64,000 nt of DNA from Thalassococcus_A lentus. Its GTDB lineage: Bacteria > Pseudomonadota > Alphaproteobacteria > Rhodobacterales > Rhodobacteraceae. Shown here piece by piece: positions 61,128 to 64,000 of the stretch. The position numbers were made by a program, and so were the translations under genes. Within the stretch, counting starts at the first letter, position 1, and every line of letters starts with the position of its first letter. The notes below the pieces were generated by a model. The model was not told where the DNA came from and made no database searches. It saw nothing but the letters and a program-made list of their open reading frames with translations. Location: NCBI RefSeq assembly GCF_028023555.1, contig NZ_JAQIOY010000001.1, positions 248,001 to 312,000 of the forward strand, written 5' to 3'.

Positions 61128-62988
61128 CAGTGATTTCGACGTTGTGGTTGTTGGTGCTGGGCACGCAGGTACCGAAGCCGCTTCGGCTGCCGCGAGGATG
61201 GGCGCCAAGACAGCCTTGGTTTCGCTCAAGTTTGCGGACATCGGAGTGATGTCATGCAATCCCGCCATTGGCGGTTTGGGCAAAGGTCATCTCGTTCGGG
61301 AAATTGATGCGCTTGACGGGTTGATGGCTGGTGTCGCGGATCGGGCAGGAATCCAGTTTCGTCTTTTGAACAGACGCAAAGGCCCTGCGGTACAAGGCCC
61401 CAGAGCACAGGCGGACCGGCAGCTTTATCAAGCCGCGATGCAGGAAGCGATCGGTAAGATCGAAAACCTTGAGTTTATCGAGGGGGAGACCGTCGATTTC
61501 TTGATGTCAGGTTTAAATGTTGCTGGCGTCATTTTGCGTGATGGATCTGAGATCAAAGCCAAATCAGTTGTTTTGACCAGCGGGACTTTCCTAAGGGGCG
61601 TCATCCACATCGGGGACGTTTCATACCCCGGAGGCCGAATGGGTGATGACCCGTCTTTGAAGCTTGCAGAGCGAATTGATCAGTTTGCCCTGCCTTTGGG
61701 GCGTTTGAAGACTGGAACTCCACCGCGGCTTGATGGAAAAACCATCGCTTGGGAAAAACTGGAAGAGCAGCCAGGGGACGAAGATCCAACTCTGTTTTCG
61801 TTTCTTTCCAATAAGCCATTTGCGAGGCAGGTTTCTTGTGGGATCACGCATACCAATGAACAAACCCACGACCTAATTCGTAAGAATCTGGATCGTTCTG
61901 CCATGTATGGCGGTCATATTGAGGGTGTTGGCCCGCGGTACTGCCCGTCAATTGAAGACAAAGTTGTTCGGTTCTCTGACAAAGCCAGCCATCAAGTTTT
62001 TCTTGAGCCTGAAGGGCTGTCAGTGAATACCGTTTATCCCAACGGAATATCGACCTCTCTGCCGGCGGATGTTCAGGAATCCTATGTTCATTCGATTTTT
62101 GGTTTGGAGAATGCTGAGATTTTGCAGCCAGGCTATGCGATCGAATATGATTATGTTGATCCCCGGGCGCTTTCGTCGACCTTGGCGGTTCGTGATGTTG
62201 CGGGTCTTTTTCTGGCCGGTCAGATCAATGGAACAACCGGTTATGAAGAGGCGGGCGCGCAGGGGTTGGTTGCCGGCCTTAACGCTGCAGCTGTTGCGCT
62301 GGGTAAAGATGAGATCACGTTTTCCAGAATGGAAAGCTATATCGGTGTGATGCTGGATGATCTCACGACACGGGGTGTTAGTGAGCCATACAGAATGTTC
62401 ACATCAAGAGCCGAGTTCCGGTTGTCGCTGAGAGCTGACAACGCAGATCAACGCTTAACGCCTAAAGCGATCGATCTTGGTATTGTTAACGAAGAACGTC
62501 GTGAAGCCTTTGAACACAAGGCTGAAATGCTGGAATCAGGTAAAAAAGCCCTGTGCACCAAAACCTTCTCGCCTAGTGAAGTTCAAAAGATTGGTGTGAC
62601 GGTGAATCACGATGGTACAAAGCGCAGTGCGTTTGATCTCTTGTCGTTCAAAGACGTTACTTTTGAGCACGTTTGTATGCTTGATCAATCGCTTAAGGTC
62701 TTGGAACCAATGATTGCCCGGCAGCTCTCCATAGAAGCTCTTTATTCGAATTATATTCAAAGGCAGCAACGTGACGTGGATATGTTGCGTAAGGATGAGG
62801 GTATCCAGATCCCGAACGATTTCGATTATGAATCGATCTCTGGGCTTTCGAACGAACTAAAGGCAAAGCTGATCAAGTCTAGACCGGAGTCGATTGGGCA
62901 GGCTGGCCGTGTTGATGGTATGACTCCCGCCGCGTTGACTTTGATCCTGGCCTTCATCCGTCAGGCAGAGCGAAAGAAGCGGGCATGA
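61120..62988 (+). CDS. mnmG: tRNA uridine 5-carboxymethylaminomethyl modification enzyme MnmG (GidA)
   Basis: A 622-residue FAD enzyme, partner of MnmE. FAD motif VVVVGAGHAGTEAASAAARM, then MSCNPAIGGLGKGHLVREID and the GTPPRLDG signature. GTG 61120 (MKHSDFD) lies 9 bases after GAGGA and is preferred; TTG 61111 would read FHVKH through parS. The end overlaps rsmG by 4 bases. Confidence 0.94.
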   Translation: MKHSDFDVVVVGAGHAGTEAASAAARMGAKTALVSLKFADIGVMSCNPAIGGLGKGHLVREIDALDGLMAGVADRAGIQFRLLNRRKGPAVQGPRAQADRQLYQAAMQEAIGKIENLEFIEGETVDFLMSGLNVAGVILRDGSEIKAKSVVLTSGTFLRGVIHIGDVSYPGGRMGDDPSLKLAERIDQFALPLGRLKTGTPPRLDGKTIAWEKLEEQPGDEDPTLFSFLSNKPFARQVSCGITHTNEQTHDLIRKNLDRSAMYGGHIEGVGPRYCPSIEDKVVRFSDKASHQVFLEPEGLSVNTVYPNGISTSLPADVQESYVHSIFGLENAEILQPGYAIEYDYVDPRALSSTLAVRDVAGLFLAGQINGTTGYEEAGAQGLVAGLNAAAVALGKDEITFSRMESYIGVMLDDLTTRGVSEPYRMFTSRAEFRLSLRADNADQRLTPKAIDLGIVNEERREAFEHKAEMLESGKKALCTKTFSPSEVQKIGVTVNHDGTKRSAFDLLSFKDVTFEHVCMLDQSLKVLEPMIARQLSIEALYSNYIQRQQRDVDMLRKDEGIQIPNDFDYESISGLSNELKAKLIKSRPESIGQAGRVDGMTPAALTLILAFIRQAERKKRA

Positions 62989-63587
62989 GCCACCCTGTTG
63001 TTTCACGTGAAACAAAGGAAAAGCTCCGGCATTTCCTGAATCTCCTGAAAAAATGGAACCCAAAAATCAATCTCGTTGCAAAGTCGACGATCAATGAGGC
63101 TTGGGATCGGCATATCGAGGATTCGATACAGGTTTTTGACTGCCGGCCAGACGCTTACGGGGGCTGGGTTGATCTGGGGTCGGGGGGTGGATTTCCCGGG
63201 CTGGTCGTTGCAATCCTCAGTCAAGAATTCTACCCAAATAGCTCAGTCACAATGATTGAGAGCGATGTGAGAAAAGCAACTTTTCTTCGTACGGTGCTCC
63301 GCGAAACCGACACAGCCGGCACTGTTCTGGCGGAGCGGATAGAATCCGCAACTCCACAAAACGCGGAAGTGGTAAGCGCGCGTGCTTTAGCCCCGTTGGA
63401 TCATCTTTTGGGTTACTGTGCCCCGCATATCGCGGAGGGTGGCGTTGCGTTGCTTCCCAAGGGGGCTAGTTGGAAAAAAGAGTTGGACCAGGCGTTACAG
63501 ACGTGGCGCTTCGATTGGGAAATCACTACAAGTAAAACCCAGGCAGATGCCGTGGTAATGAAAATCCGGAACATAACAAATGCTTGA
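62985..63587 (+). CDS. rsmG: 16S rRNA m7G527 methyltransferase RsmG (GidB)
   Basis: A 200-residue SAM methyltransferase for G527 of 16S rRNA. SAM site WVDLGSGGGFPGLVVAILS, with VVSARALAPLDHLLGYC. Codons 5-10 (VVSRET) are encoded by the second parS site. The start is fixed by the ATGA overlap with mnmG. Confidence 0.95.
   Translation: MSHPVVSRETKEKLRHFLNLLKKWNPKINLVAKSTINEAWDRHIEDSIQVFDCRPDAYGGWVDLGSGGGFPGLVVAILSQEFYPNSSVTMIESDVRKATFLRTVLRETDTAGTVLAERIESATPQNAEVVSARALAPLDHLLGYCAPHIAEGGVALLPKGASWKKELDQALQTWRFDWEITTSKTQADAVVMKIRNITNA
62999..63014. promoter_or_regulatory. parS site 2, inside rsmG coding sequence
   Basis: A second exact TGTTTCACGTGAAACA, 1887 bases from the first. It is read as part of the RsmG N terminus. 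Confidence 0.9.
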
Positions 63588-64000
63588 CGTTCTTCGAACG
63601 AAAACTCCGAAAATCATAGCTGTAGCCAATCAAAAAGGCGGTGTCGGCAAGACCACGACCACGATTAATCTTGGTGCTGCGCTGAGTGAATCTGGGTCCA
63701 AGGTGCTGATCGTCGATCTTGACCCTCAGGGAAATGCCTCGACGGGGCTGGGTATCGAGCCCGAAGATCGCGAATTTACGACTTATGAACTCTTGCTGGA
63801 GGACGTGGACCTGCAAGAGGTTATCGTGCCAACAATGATGGATGGACTTTCGTTGATCCCGGCAACGGTTGATCTTAGCTCAGCGGATATGGAGCTGATC
63901 TCCAACGAAAAGCGTAGTTTTCTTTTGCATGACGCGTTGCGGCAGCCGCAGATAGACGGGTTTCAGTTCGATTATATCCTGATCGACTGCCCACCTTCGT
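63580..64000 (+). CDS. parA: Chromosome partitioning ATPase ParA (3' end outside the window)
   Basis: The first ~140 residues of a Walker-type partition ATPase. Deviant P-loop AVANQKGGVGKTTTTINLGA with the signature Lys, then IVDLDPQGNASTGLG and YILIDCPPS at the edge. It acts with ParB on the two parS sites to move origins apart. The ATG overlaps rsmG by 8 bases. parB is expected next, outside the window. Confidence 0.95.
   Translation, partial: MLDVLRTKTPKIIAVANQKGGVGKTTTTINLGAALSESGSKVLIVDLDPQGNASTGLGIEPEDREFTTYELLLEDVDLQEVIVPTMMDGLSLIPATVDLSSADMELISNEKRSFLLHDALRQPQIDGFQFDYILIDCPPS

Noticed and set aside
1..64000. tRNA or rRNA genes, CRISPR arrays, insertion sequences or prophage genes
   Set aside because: I looked for tRNA-like cloverleaf arms, regularly spaced repeats and transposase or integrase motifs and saw none. 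Absence was judged by eye, so a small RNA could be missed.

Overview
The window is a chromosomal segment of an aerobic anoxygenic phototroph of the Rhodobacteraceae (Roseobacter group). It carries an essentially complete photosynthesis gene cluster (about 4.6-50.6 kb) in the order cycA-hemA-puhE-acsF-puhCBA-lhaA-bchMLHBNF / ppaA-ppsR-bchG-pucC-like-bchP-idi / dxs / pufCMLABQ-bchZYXC-crtFE / crtDC / tspO-crtBI / crtA-bchIDO. Three things point to an aerobic phototroph: the only Mg-protoporphyrin ester cyclase is the oxygen-dependent AcsF (no bchE), the crtA-F set is of spheroidenone type, and the reaction centre carries a tetraheme PufC and no PufX. The genus cannot be fixed from the sequence alone.

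Layout. 0-4.6 kb: an exopolysaccharide locus (truncated yjbH, yjbF-like lipoprotein, sugar transferase, SDR epimerase, Wza-like export lipoprotein) closed by a bidirectional terminator. 4.6-20.9 kb, minus strand: cytochrome c2, ALA synthase, the puh assembly and H-subunit genes, and bacteriochlorophyll genes up to bchF. 21.1-27.4 kb, plus strand: the regulators ppaA and ppsR, then bchG, a PucC-like transporter, bchP and idi. 27.4-40.6 kb, minus strand: dxs, then the crtEF-bchCXYZ-pufQBALMC superoperon. 40.7-50.6 kb: crtDC, tspO-crtBI (minus), crtA-bchIDO. 50.6-58.0 kb: an MFS permease and housekeeping genes (smr, mltA, a Tim44-like gene, fxsA, secB, dnaQ, coaE, aroE, maf). 58.0-58.5 kb: the only large gene-free gap, AT-rich with several near-consensus DnaA boxes, a candidate oriC. 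58.5-64.0 kb: rho-mnmE-mnmG-rsmG-parA, with two perfect 16-bp parS sites, one at the start of mnmG and one inside the start of rsmG.

How it works together. HemA makes ALA. BchIDH, BchM, AcsF, BchBNL, BchF, BchXYZ, BchC, BchG and BchP carry protoporphyrin to phytylated bacteriochlorophyll a. Dxs, Idi, CrtE, CrtB, CrtI, CrtC, CrtD, CrtF and CrtA make the carotenoid. PufLM, PuhA, PufBA and PufC form the RC-LH1 complex, with PuhB, PuhC, PuhE and LhaA as assembly factors, and cytochrome c2 returns electrons. Ten exact TGT-N12-ACA operators in five pairs sit at each major promoter region (bchF/ppaA, bchG, bchC, crtE/crtD, crtI/crtA). They match binding sites of PpsR/CrtJ, encoded here with its B12-binding antirepressor PpaA/AerR.

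The gene content is that of a known type of cluster; I see no clearly new enzymatic system. The points most worth a second look are the physical link of the cluster to the oriC/parS region, the paired operators (one pair straddles the bchG start codon), the long crtD/crtC overlap, a repeat family in intercistronic gaps, a hairpin over the bchL ribosome binding site, and a terminator for secB placed inside antisense dnaQ.
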